NCBI GenBank assembly: GCA_046080125.1
Contig: JBJTTJ010000104.1
Location: 1-6,260, forward strand
Source: Cuspidothrix sp046080125
Lineage (GTDB): Bacteria; Cyanobacteriota; Cyanobacteriia; Cyanobacteriales; Nostocaceae
DNA length: 6,260 bases
Direction: 5' to 3'
The notes below the pieces were generated by a model. That model worked only from the letters and a program-made list of their open reading frames with translations. It was not told the DNA's origin and searched no databases. Positions 1 to 6,238 of the stretch are shown here, one piece after another. Every line of letters starts with the position of its first letter. Within the stretch, counting starts at the first letter, position 1. Position numbers and translations under genes: made by a program.

Positions 1-64
1 TAGGGTGTGTCAGTTCTTGAAAATCTGTTTATTATTACAGACTTATCAGATTTGATGCACCCTA
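1..64. repeat. 64-bp inverted-repeat element flanked by TA, MITE-like
   Basis: The outer arms, 1-12 (TAGGGTGTGTCA) and 53-64 (TGATGCACCCTA), are inverted complements at 10 of 12 positions. Nested inside are further complementary arms at 21-27 (AAATCTG) and 47-53 (CAGATTT), and a competing pair at 24-28 and 37-41 (TCTGT/ACAGA), so the whole segment can fold as one long hairpin. Both ends read TA, as expected if a 60-bp element beginning GGGTG and ending CACCC had duplicated a TA target. That is the habit of IS630/Tc1-mariner elements and their non-autonomous derivatives. No coding capacity is present. The left end coincides with the window edge, so the true boundary is not proven. It could instead be an intergenic hairpin or a terminator for a gene to the left on either strand. 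Confidence 0.6.
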
Positions 65-84
65 AAAAAATCTGAATCGTCACT

Positions 85-93
85 TGCTATAAT
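85..93 (+). promoter_or_regulatory. Candidate extended -10 promoter for the Uma2 gene
   Basis: TGCTATAAT is a perfect TATAAT box (88-93) preceded by TG with one intervening base, which is the extended -10 pattern. No recognisable -35 element lies 16-18 bases upstream, where the sequence is an A-run, but extended -10 promoters can work without one. A start near position 100 would give a leader of about 180 nucleotides that includes the C-rich/G-rich repeat before the ATG at 280. In an AT-rich intergenic region a chance match is quite possible. Confidence 0.3.
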
Positions 94-130
94 TAAATTG
101 CAGCGATTTCCAATCATATAAGGTACATCT

Positions 131-224
131 TAGCCCCCTCATCGCACCCCCCTCAATCCCCCCGCAGCGGGGGGAAGAAAAGGATAAATTTTTGATATTG
201 GAGGGGGTTGGGGGTGGGGTTCTT
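131..224. repeat. C-rich/G-rich composite intergenic repeat
   Basis: A C-rich arm (about 144-163, containing CACCCCCC and AATCCCCCC) and a G-rich arm (200-219, containing GAGGGGGTTGGGGGTGGGG) are imperfect inverted complements separated by a short AT-rich stretch (175-199). The composition contrasts sharply with the surrounding AT-rich DNA. Runs of this form (CCCCTCAATCCCCCC with GGAGGGGGTTGGGGGT) are, from general familiarity, scattered through intergenic regions of Nostocales genomes, so this is probably a dispersed repeat rather than gene-specific DNA. It lies 56 bases upstream of the Uma2 start codon. If transcribed it would form strong structure in the leader. Confidence 0.6.
158..174. 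other. Perfect GC hairpin CCCCCCGCAGCGGGGGG
   Basis: Positions 158-164 (CCCCCCG) pair exactly with 168-174 (CGGGGGG) around a CAG loop, giving a seven-base-pair stem made only of G-C pairs. It is followed by GAAGAAAAGG-like sequence rather than a T-run, so it does not look like an intrinsic terminator on the plus strand. On the minus strand the stem is followed by ATTGAGG, again without a T-run. It is nested in the larger composite repeat, and its C arm would compete with the G-rich arm at 200-219 for pairing. Confidence 0.65.
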
Positions 225-279
225 GTTCCGGGTTTGATGACAATTTGCTGTAACTTGGATTTTATGCTGAGATATACAA

Positions 280-906
280 ATGATAATAACCAAAAATCGC
301 GCTGATAGAGTTATGCTTTATAACATCAGTTGGCAACAATTTGAGAATCTGCTGCAAGATTTAGGAGAAAATCGTGCTGCTAGGGTGGCTTATGATGATG
401 GAAATCTAGAAATTATGACACCTTTACCAGAACATGAACAATATAAAGAAGTAATTAGTGATGCAGTTAAAGATATCGCTGAAGAGTTGGATTTAGACTA
501 TGAAAGTTTAGGTTCAACAACCTGGAAGCGAGAACGCAAAATGGCAGGAATTGAAGCTGATAATTGTTTTTATTTTCAAAATGAACCCTTAGTTAGGGGT
601 AGGTTAGATTTAGATTTGCAAAAAGATCCACCTCCGGATTTAGCTTTAGAAATTGATGTTAGCAATAAGTCTTTAAATCGGTTTCCTATTTATGCTCGTT
701 TGGAAGTTCCTGAGATTTGGTGTTATGATTCTGGTGAATTGAAAATTTATCTTTTGCAATCTGGGGAATATGTGGAATCTGAGAAAAGTTTAGTATTTTC
801 TAGTTTAAAAATTCGATATTTACCAAAATTGATTGAGCAAAATCGGGCAAATGGTAGACGAGCAATTAGAAAAGCAGTGAGGGAGTGGGTAAGGAGTAAA
901 AAGTGA
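280..906 (+). CDS. Uma2 family protein (DUF820), PD-(D/E)XK nuclease fold
   Basis: This is a 208-residue protein with the hallmarks of the Uma2/DUF820 family: YDDGNLEIMTP (38-48) with a following histidine (PEHEQY, 50-55), GIEADNCFYFQN (90-101), DPPPDLALEIDVS (116-128), and VPEIWCYD (143-150). D94, D120 and E124 are the likely acidic residues of the PD-(D/E)XK core, but where the usual ExK lysine would fall there is E-I-D, so K130 or another residue would have to substitute. The family is very abundant in cyanobacteria and is annotated as putative restriction-endonuclease-like. Biological roles are mostly unknown. The C-terminus (184-208) is rich in arginine and lysine. ATG 280 is taken as the start because homologous proteins, as I recall them, have a short lead before the LYNISWQ block. 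ATG 313 (M12) is an alternative. Neither start has a strong ribosome binding site. The gene stands alone on the plus strand and ends 16 bp from the convergent SWIM gene. Confidence 0.92.
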   Translation: MIITKNRADRVMLYNISWQQFENLLQDLGENRAARVAYDDGNLEIMTPLPEHEQYKEVISDAVKDIAEELDLDYESLGSTTWKRERKMAGIEADNCFYFQNEPLVRGRLDLDLQKDPPPDLALEIDVSNKSLNRFPIYARLEVPEIWCYDSGELKIYLLQSGEYVESEKSLVFSSLKIRYLPKLIEQNRANGRRAIRKAVREWVRSKK

Positions 907-922
907 AAGAAAGAATAAAAAC

Positions 923-1756
923 TTATGATCCCACATTCATTGCTGCTAAAAATGCCTTTTGACTTACATCTTTATACACTGCTTGTAAATATTTCATTAC
1001 TAATTCACCAGCAGGTAAATTAGTTGTATTTTCCTCATCTTTTGCTAGAGGAATTGTTCCTAATACATCTAATACTGTTTCAGTCACAGCAGGTGAAATT
1101 ACCACTAAAGAAGATTCTAATGGCTCATTATATCGCCAAAAATCATCTATTTTAAGGGGATATTGATGTTCAGAAACTTCTGGTTGCATTTCCGATGTTT
1201 CTTGAATTGTTTTTACATTTTTACTGCTGCGTAATTGACGTAAATCGCTGATAATTTGCTCTTTGGTGCATCCACGTAGTTGAAATAATACAAATGGATC
1301 TTCACTAAAGCGATCGCCTAATTGATAATATACCGCACCGATATGTTTACAAGGAACAGCTTGATCAGGACAAGAACATTTACTGTGAATATCAGTCAGA
1401 GTAAAGGGGAATAATGATAGACCATTACTGATAAAAACTTCCTCGATATTTTGTGGCATTTCTCCTGCTAATAATTTAGCGGCAAAAATCGCTTTTTGGG
1501 ACATTGTTTCCAAAATATAACCCCATTCTTCCCCGCTAAAAGCATCAAGAGATAAAGACACTTTATAAGGTTCTACTTCACTACCTTGCACTCTAGCTAA
1601 TACCTTCCCAGCTTTAAATTTAATACTGAGAACATTTCCTTCTCGATAATAATTTCTTGCCCGTTCTAAGCGCTTTTTAAATCGGTAAGAATCCAGTAAA
1701 TCTAACCATCTTTGTGACCACCATTCCCGACTTGCTTGTAAGGTTTCGTTACTCAT
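923..1756 (-). CDS. SWIM zinc-finger family protein
   Basis: This is a 277-residue protein with a clear SWIM finger, CSCPDQAVPCKH, at residues 127-138. The chelating residues are C127, C129, C136 and H138 (CxC-x6-CxH), followed by the usual helix (IGAVYYQLG). The N-terminal part (1-120) has the WWSQRWLDLL start and the YYREGNVLSIKFKAGKVLARVQGS strand region that normally precede the finger in bacterial SWIM proteins. The C-terminal part (150-277) starts with DPFVLFQLRG and continues through a hydrophilic linker near 178-205 into a small, less conserved segment. SWIM domains are proposed to bind DNA or proteins and are often fused to, or encoded next to, SNF2 ATPases. The SNF2 gene lies two genes upstream here, so the product is probably its accessory subunit. 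No signal peptide or membrane segment is seen, so it should be cytoplasmic. ATG 1756 fits the family start. The sequence ahead of it (GATGAAAGATT) offers only a weak ribosome binding site. One HIP1 palindrome lies inside the gene. Confidence 0.93.
   Translation of the reverse strand: MSNETLQASREWWSQRWLDLLDSYRFKKRLERARNYYREGNVLSIKFKAGKVLARVQGSEVEPYKVSLSLDAFSGEEWGYILETMSQKAIFAAKLLAGEMPQNIEEVFISNGLSLFPFTLTDIHSKCSCPDQAVPCKHIGAVYYQLGDRFSEDPFVLFQLRGCTKEQIISDLRQLRSSKNVKTIQETSEMQPEVSEHQYPLKIDDFWRYNEPLESSLVVISPAVTETVLDVLGTIPLAKDEENTTNLPAGELVMKYLQAVYKDVSQKAFLAAMNVGS
1310..1317. repeat. HIP1 palindrome GCGATCGC
   Basis: A perfect octameric GCGATCGC lies within the SWIM gene, spelling part of the Leu-Gly-Asp-Arg-Phe stretch. 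HIP1 (highly iterated palindrome) is strongly over-represented in many cyanobacterial genomes, so even one copy supports the taxonomic guess. I found only this one copy in the window by eye. Confidence 0.9.
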
Positions 1757-1828
1757 AATCTTTCATCTTTTTGTGGTGTTAGCAATAGACCTTCTCCATT
1801 TATTCAAAGTACATTGAAAACTCATATA

Positions 1829-2791
1829 TCAACAATTCTCTAACCACTTTCGCAAGTCCTCTACATCATCTAAATCAAATATTGCCTCTCCCAAAGCTTC
1901 AATAATTTCTATATTTAAACTTCTAATTTTGGTTTCTAATTCTAGATCAATCTGTCCAAATTTCCTATTAATTTGACGAATAATTAAATTTTTTTCTCTT
2001 TCAATTCCCCTTTCGATTCCCCTTTCAATTCCTTTTTCAATTCCCTTTTCAATTCCTTTTTCAATTCCTTCTTCCATCCAACTGGTAACAATTTGCATAA
2101 CTTCCTCCTTTTCCTCTGTTATTAATGTACCTACTTCTATTTGAAATTTATCTTCTTCAATTTTATTCAATCTCAAATATGTGTCAATGAAACCTGATAT
2201 CAATTGCATTTTAGCTGGATTTAATTTTAAGGTGACTAATAACCTTAAACATTCTGCTTTGACCTTTGGCCTATCTTCTGGTGCTATGCTCATTTTTGAC
2301 ATCAAAGCCGATGCAACTGGATTTTGACGGGTTAAAAAGTCTCTCCAGTTGAGTTGATTTAGTTGCACCACCTGATAATTAAATTTTAGCACCTCAAAAT
2401 CAGGAAAGTTGATTTGATAGTTATTCACAGCTACGGTTTTCGGTGAGTCGTAGGAAAATATCACTATCGGATATATTGGTAAGTCCAATTTTTCATCTAA
2501 TCTGGCAAAATAACGAAACATTCTTTGATTAAATTTCGGTCTTGCACCTGATTCTGCCTCAATATGAATCACAAAATAAGAAGGTTGACCTAAAAATTTA
2601 GCTTTGGCTATCAGGTCGGTTTCATATTTATCTCCTGCGGTAACATCAGTAAATATTTCCTTGTCCAAGAATATAATTGATTCCCTGTCTATATATTTGA
2701 GGACTCGAGGAAAGAATAATTCTATAAATTCTATGAAAAAGGTTGATATTAGTTCTTTGAATAAGCGGTCATGGTCTATGTTTTCTTTCAT
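1829..2791 (-). CDS. Rpn/YhgA-like PD-(D/E)XK nuclease-fold protein with C-terminal DUF4351 domain
   Basis: This is a 320-residue protein. The N-terminal domain (about 1-210) matches the cyanobacterial relatives of Rpn/transposase-associated PD-(D/E)XK proteins. It opens with DHDRLFKELISTFF, then FTDVTAGDKYETDL (47-60, D59 the likely catalytic aspartate), the strand YFVIHIEAES (72-81, E78 and E80 in the ExK position), MFRYFARLDEK (91-101), YPIVIFSYD (107-115) and LISGFIDTYLRL (197-208). A linker of six GIEK/GIER units (242-265) leads to a DUF4351 domain (about 266-317, FGQIDLELETKI and IEALGEAIFDLDDVEDLRKWL). Related Rpn proteins cut DNA and promote RecA-independent recombination; activity here is unproven. 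In related proteins I recall the third core residue as glutamine (ExQ), whereas here it is glutamate (ExE). The gene lies between the SNF2 and SWIM genes, 54 and 72 bp away, on the same strand. ATG 2791 has no ribosome binding site but fits the family start. The fold is clear; the biochemical role is not. Confidence 0.87.
   Translation of the reverse strand: MKENIDHDRLFKELISTFFIEFIELFFPRVLKYIDRESIIFLDKEIFTDVTAGDKYETDLIAKAKFLGQPSYFVIHIEAESGARPKFNQRMFRYFARLDEKLDLPIYPIVIFSYDSPKTVAVNNYQINFPDFEVLKFNYQVVQLNQLNWRDFLTRQNPVASALMSKMSIAPEDRPKVKAECLRLLVTLKLNPAKMQLISGFIDTYLRLNKIEEDKFQIEVGTLITEEKEEVMQIVTSWMEEGIEKGIEKGIEKGIERGIERGIEREKNLIIRQINRKFGQIDLELETKIRSLNIEIIEALGEAIFDLDDVEDLRKWLENC
1997..2068 (-). repeat. 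Six in-frame 12-bp tandem repeats encoding GIEK/GIER
   Basis: Six consecutive 12-base units encode (Gly-Ile-Glu-Lys)x3 followed by (Gly-Ile-Glu-Arg)x3, residues 242-265 of the DUF4351 protein. The coding-strand unit is close to GGAATTGAAAAA, with variation mainly at third codon positions and at the Lys/Arg codon. The tetrapeptide is charged and would probably be helical, forming an extended linker between the nuclease-fold domain and DUF4351. Because units are a multiple of three, gain or loss by slippage keeps the reading frame. Linkers of this type are common and vary in copy number among cyanobacterial DUF4351 proteins. Confidence 0.95.
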
Positions 2792-2845
2792 ATTTTTATT
2801 TTTTATCTAAGTTAGGATTTACATGATTTAAGAACTAACGGTTTT

Positions 2846-5800
2846 TTAAGCTTCATCTTCTTCAATGATTGCATGACGATCTAATATTAACAAATTTCTT
2901 AATTGATCAGTATCCATTTCTGTCAACCAATCTTCTCCTGCACCTACAACTTGTTCTGCTAATTGCTTTTTACTTTCAATCATATCATTGATTTTCTCTT
3001 CTAAAGTTCCTGTACAAACAAATTTATGGACTTGAACATTGCGAGTTTGACCAATTCTAAATACTCGGTCTGTGGCTTGATTTTCCACTGCGGGATTCCA
3101 CCATCTATCAAAGTGAAAAACATGATTTGCTCTAGTTAAATTTAAACCCACACCACCAGCTTTTAATGATAAAATCATAATTGGTGATCCTTGGGGATCA
3201 TGTTGAAATATATCAATCATTTCCTCTCTTTGCTTTTTACTGGTACTACCATATAAAAAGAAGATTTCCCGTCCTAATCTATTTTCTAAATAAGGTTTTA
3301 ATAACTTACCCCATTCAGCAAATTGTGTGAAAATTAAAGCCCGGTTATCTACTTCTAAAACCTCATCTAACATTTCCTCTAGTCGTTGTAATTTACCAGA
3401 ATGATGTTTTTCTAAAGTTGCTAATTTTAAATATTGGGCTGGATGATTACAGATTTGTTTTAACTTCACTAATAATCCTAAAATCATACCCCGACGTTGT
3501 AAACCTTCCGCAGATTCAATCTCTACTAAAGATTGATCTACTAATTTTTGATATATTGTAGCCTGTTCAGAAGTTAAACCACAAAAAACTGTCATTTCTT
3601 GCTTTTCTGGCAGGTCTTGAATAATATCTTTATCAGTTTTTAATCTACGGAGAATAAAAGGTTGCACTAAAGAACGTAATTGATTTAAAGAAGCAGTATC
3701 ACCATACTTTTCAATAGGCATAGCAAACCGTCTTTGAAAAAATTGTTTATTACCTAAATAACCAGGATTCAGGAAATCTAAAATAGACCATAATTCTTGT
3801 AATCTATTTTCTACAGGTGTTCCGGTTAAAGCAATACGAAATGTAGTTTCTAACTGTCGAACTGCTTGGGATTGTTTAGATTCTGAATTTTTTATATTTT
3901 GGGCCTCGTCTAAAACAATTATTTGCCATTCAACGGTTTTTAAAAGTTTAATATCACGGTGAATGAGTGCATAGCTAGTAATAACTAAATCATGTTTATT
4001 AACAGTTTCCGTAAATGCTTTACCTTTAGGACGTTTATCACCATGATATTCTAAAACCTTGAGAGTAGGAGCAAATTTACTTACTTCCTTTTGCCAATTG
4101 CCCATAACTGAAGTAGGACAAACTAATAAAGTTGGTTTTTCTAAAACATTTTCTTCTTGGAGATGAAGTATAAAAGCGATGAATTGAATGGTTTTACCTA
4201 ATCCCATATCGTCCGCTAAACAAGCACCTAAACCCCATCTTTCTAAAAACGCTAACCAAGCTACACCACGTTCTTGATAAGGTCTTAATTGTCCGGTAAA
4301 ATTGCCAGGAGTTGGTAAAGTTTGAATTTCTTGATTATTAGTTAATGCCCCAATTAATTCCTCTAACGCACCCGTAGCTTCAAAACTAACAACAGGTAAT
4401 TTCTCAATAACTTGAGTATCTCCTTTACTAATACGTAAAGCATCTTCTAAGGAAAGAGACATTTGTTCGTTACGGGAACTAAAAAAGTTTTGAGCGGTTT
4501 TGATATCTTGGGGACGTAATTCTACCCATTCACCATTAATTTCTACTAAAGGACTATTTAATTTTACCAATTTATCAAACTGAGCTTTAGAAATTGTTTG
4601 CCCACCAATTGCTAATTGCCATTGAAAGTTTAATAAACTTTGTAAACTTAAACGTCCTGATTTTTGTTGAGGACTTTCGGCACTAATTTTTAACCCTAAA
4701 CGGTTTGACCACCCTTCCCGATTTGCTAAACTAGGAGGTAAAATTACTCCTAAACCGCTATCTTCAAATCTCCAAATTACAGTTTTTATAAATTCATAAG
4801 CTTCCGTAGGAGTCAAGTGGCAAAATTCGGGAGATCCAGTTTCTAAACTGGTGGTAATTTTGGGATATAATCGAGAAGCTAAACCCAAACCTCGTAAAAA
4901 GGTTTCTTGAGGTTGTTCAATTGTGCGATTTTGATAAACTAATTTTTCTACAGGCTGCTGCCAAATTATCGCTGCCTCTATTAAAAATTCCGGGTTATCT
5001 ACTGCTTGGAGAAAATACTTTAAAGTCCAATTTGGTTCTTGATTTTCTGGGGGGAGTAATTGGAAACAAGTTCTAAATAATGCTTTCCCTGTAAGTTGAT
5101 ATTGTAAGGGTAAAGTCCAGGCTTTTAAAGTAGTTTTTAAACGTTCTCCTCCTGCCCCATTAATTGTATTATTTTCGCTAATTAATCCTTTTAACCATTG
5201 CTGTAATGGGTTAGGTAAAGACATCATGATTCTCGGTTCTAGGGGAGATTGAGAACCAACCATTAACCGCAATTGATGATCTGTAATGTGATTGAGGAAT
5301 GATAATATTAATTCTTGAGGTAATAATGGTAAATCAATTGCCAGATTTTCGGTATTTTGTTGATAGCTTCGACAAGCTAAAGGCATTTTTGAGGCAAATT
5401 TTTCTAATCTAGTGACATCTATCGCACTATCTAAAAGTACCTGCCATTTTGCAATTAAATTGCTATCTTTTTTCTCAATATTTGGCAGAAATTTACACCG
5501 AGAAATCAAATCTAAATGCCATCTAAAAATATGTACCCAGAAATGAATATCTGCTCCTAATAAAGCTGCTTTACTGTCATTTGGACTTAGAGGTAAAGAG
5601 CTAAGAAATTGAATTGCTAATGCTGGAGTAAGACAAAAACCTTCAATTTTCCAAGGATGTAAATATTGTAAATCTTGTGAACATGGATAATCTATATCTA
5701 AGTTAACAGAATGAACCGGAAAAATTGTGATTATTTCTGATTGATTACTCTCTACAAAATCAGTTGGTAAAAAAATTATTTGGGAGTGAACAGGTAATTT

Positions 5801-6046
5801 TATTTCTGTTGCTGGTTTACCTTTAATTCTTTGTTTATTAGTAGTATTTGGCTGAATTAAATTAGCAATTGATAAATTAGATGTTTCTAACCATTCATTT
5901 AATTCCCCTGATGTCATAGCCAATGGGTGTAAATAAATTTCAGCAGATACTTCAGTATGTACCTGTGAAGAACGCCAAATTTCCCCCCAAATAAAGAAAT
6001 AGCTATTTTGATGATTTCTTACCCAAGTTCCGTGTAAAATTGCCAT
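2846..6046 (-). CDS. SNF2/SWI2-family DEAD/DEAH-box ATPase (helicase) with DUF3670 domain
   Basis: This is an intact 1066-residue protein. The N-terminal 550 residues form the bacterial SNF2-associated region, opening MAILHGTWV and including the DUF3670 (SNF2 helicase-associated) block at about 420-555 (LLNFQWQLAIGG, LVEINGEWVELRP). The ATPase follows: LRPYQERGVAWL (587-598), Walker A DMGLGKT (613-619, K618), LLVCPTSVMGNWQKE (640-654), Walker B DEAQ (713-716) and motif III LTGTPVENRLQELWSIL (740-756). The C-terminal RecA lobe has ALIFTQF (903-909), LSLKAGGVGLNLT (959-971) and motif VI QATDRVFRIGQ (990-1000; R994 and R997 the likely arginine fingers). All motifs needed for ATP hydrolysis are present. 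SNF2 ATPases move along duplex DNA and strip or reposition proteins rather than separate strands. It is first in a minus-strand cluster, followed by the DUF4351 and SWIM genes, and the SWIM protein is the likely partner. It should be cytoplasmic. ATG 6046 has no clear ribosome binding site but fits the family start. The cellular process served (repair, transcription recycling or defence) is not shown by the sequence. Confidence 0.97.
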   Translation of the reverse strand: MAILHGTWVRNHQNSYFFIWGEIWRSSQVHTEVSAEIYLHPLAMTSGELNEWLETSNLSIANLIQPNTTNKQRIKGKPATEIKLPVHSQIIFLPTDFVESNQSEIITIFPVHSVNLDIDYPCSQDLQYLHPWKIEGFCLTPALAIQFLSSLPLSPNDSKAALLGADIHFWVHIFRWHLDLISRCKFLPNIEKKDSNLIAKWQVLLDSAIDVTRLEKFASKMPLACRSYQQNTENLAIDLPLLPQELILSFLNHITDHQLRLMVGSQSPLEPRIMMSLPNPLQQWLKGLISENNTINGAGGERLKTTLKAWTLPLQYQLTGKALFRTCFQLLPPENQEPNWTLKYFLQAVDNPEFLIEAAIIWQQPVEKLVYQNRTIEQPQETFLRGLGLASRLYPKITTSLETGSPEFCHLTPTEAYEFIKTVIWRFEDSGLGVILPPSLANREGWSNRLGLKISAESPQQKSGRLSLQSLLNFQWQLAIGGQTISKAQFDKLVKLNSPLVEINGEWVELRPQDIKTAQNFFSSRNEQMSLSLEDALRISKGDTQVIEKLPVVSFEATGALEELIGALTNNQEIQTLPTPGNFTGQLRPYQERGVAWLAFLERWGLGACLADDMGLGKTIQFIAFILHLQEENVLEKPTLLVCPTSVMGNWQKEVSKFAPTLKVLEYHGDKRPKGKAFTETVNKHDLVITSYALIHRDIKLLKTVEWQIIVLDEAQNIKNSESKQSQAVRQLETTFRIALTGTPVENRLQELWSILDFLNPGYLGNKQFFQRRFAMPIEKYGDTASLNQLRSLVQPFILRRLKTDKDIIQDLPEKQEMTVFCGLTSEQATIYQKLVDQSLVEIESAEGLQRRGMILGLLVKLKQICNHPAQYLKLATLEKHHSGKLQRLEEMLDEVLEVDNRALIFTQFAEWGKLLKPYLENRLGREIFFLYGSTSKKQREEMIDIFQHDPQGSPIMILSLKAGGVGLNLTRANHVFHFDRWWNPAVENQATDRVFRIGQTRNVQVHKFVCTGTLEEKINDMIESKKQLAEQVVGAGEDWLTEMDTDQLRNLLILDRHAIIEEDEA

Positions 6047-6128
6047 GTTTGAATATACTAATTATTTTTTTAATTCTTAACCTGTTGAACATTTAACTCG
6101 CATATTGCCTACAAGTAAAACTCTTGTG

Positions 6129-6149
6129 GGGTGGGCATCCTGCCCGCCC
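6129..6149. repeat. GC-rich hairpin repeat (GGGTGGGCA-TCC-TGCCCGCCC)
   Basis: Positions 6129-6137 and 6141-6149 are inverted complements at eight of nine positions, with the ninth a G-T wobble, around a TCC loop. The surrounding string, CTTGTGGGGTGGGCATCCTG, is a form I recognise as widely repeated between genes in Nostocales genomes. It is therefore likely a dispersed repeat. It lies in the 5' leader or promoter region of the SNF2 gene, about 80 bases before its start codon. No T-run follows on either strand, so intrinsic termination is unlikely. Confidence 0.65.
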
Positions 6150-6177
6150 GAATTATGCAAATTAAAGGTTTTTCAGC

Positions 6178-6214
6178 TTATCTCTATTATCTCGCATTTT
6201 GAGTTAAGAGATAA
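6178..6214. repeat. Perfect 8-bp inverted repeat TTATCTCT/AGAGATAA
   Basis: The arms at 6178-6185 and 6207-6214 are exact inverted complements separated by 21 bases. The sequence lies about 130-170 bases upstream of the SNF2 start codon, where a dimeric regulator could bind, but the long spacer and AT-rich context make a chance match possible. It may equally be part of the neighbouring repeat cluster. Confidence 0.35.
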
Positions 6215-6223
6215 AACTTGTCG

Positions 6224-6238
6224 GCGATTATAAATCGC
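6224..6238. repeat. Palindrome GCGATT-ATA-AATCGC, probable left part of a dispersed repeat
   Basis: Six-base arms at 6224-6229 and 6233-6238 are exact complements around ATA. Together with the following CTACTACGCAAACC it resembles the very common cyanobacterial intergenic repeat of the general form GGCGA...TCGC followed by CTAC.CAAAC. The right part of that element would continue past the window end, so its extent cannot be judged here. Confidence 0.55.

Noticed and set aside
885..934. GTGGG (885-889) and CCCAC (930-934) as a shared bidirectional terminator
   Set aside because: The stem is only five base pairs with a 40-base loop and no adjoining T-run.
2604..2810. 68-codon open frame on the plus strand
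   Set aside because: It lies antisense to the start of the DUF4351 gene, has no recognisable domain, and its composition is explained by the opposite-strand coding sequence.
2792..2845. Possible terminator between the SNF2 and DUF4351 genes
   Set aside because: Only a five-base GTTAG/CTAAC pairing with a long loop is present. This does not interrupt the inferred co-transcription.
923..6046. Interpretation as a known defence system such as DISARM or a restriction-modification cluster
   Set aside because: Apart from a generic SNF2 ATPase and nuclease-fold genes, no methyltransferase, phospholipase D nuclease or DUF1998 gene is present in the window, so there is no basis for that assignment.
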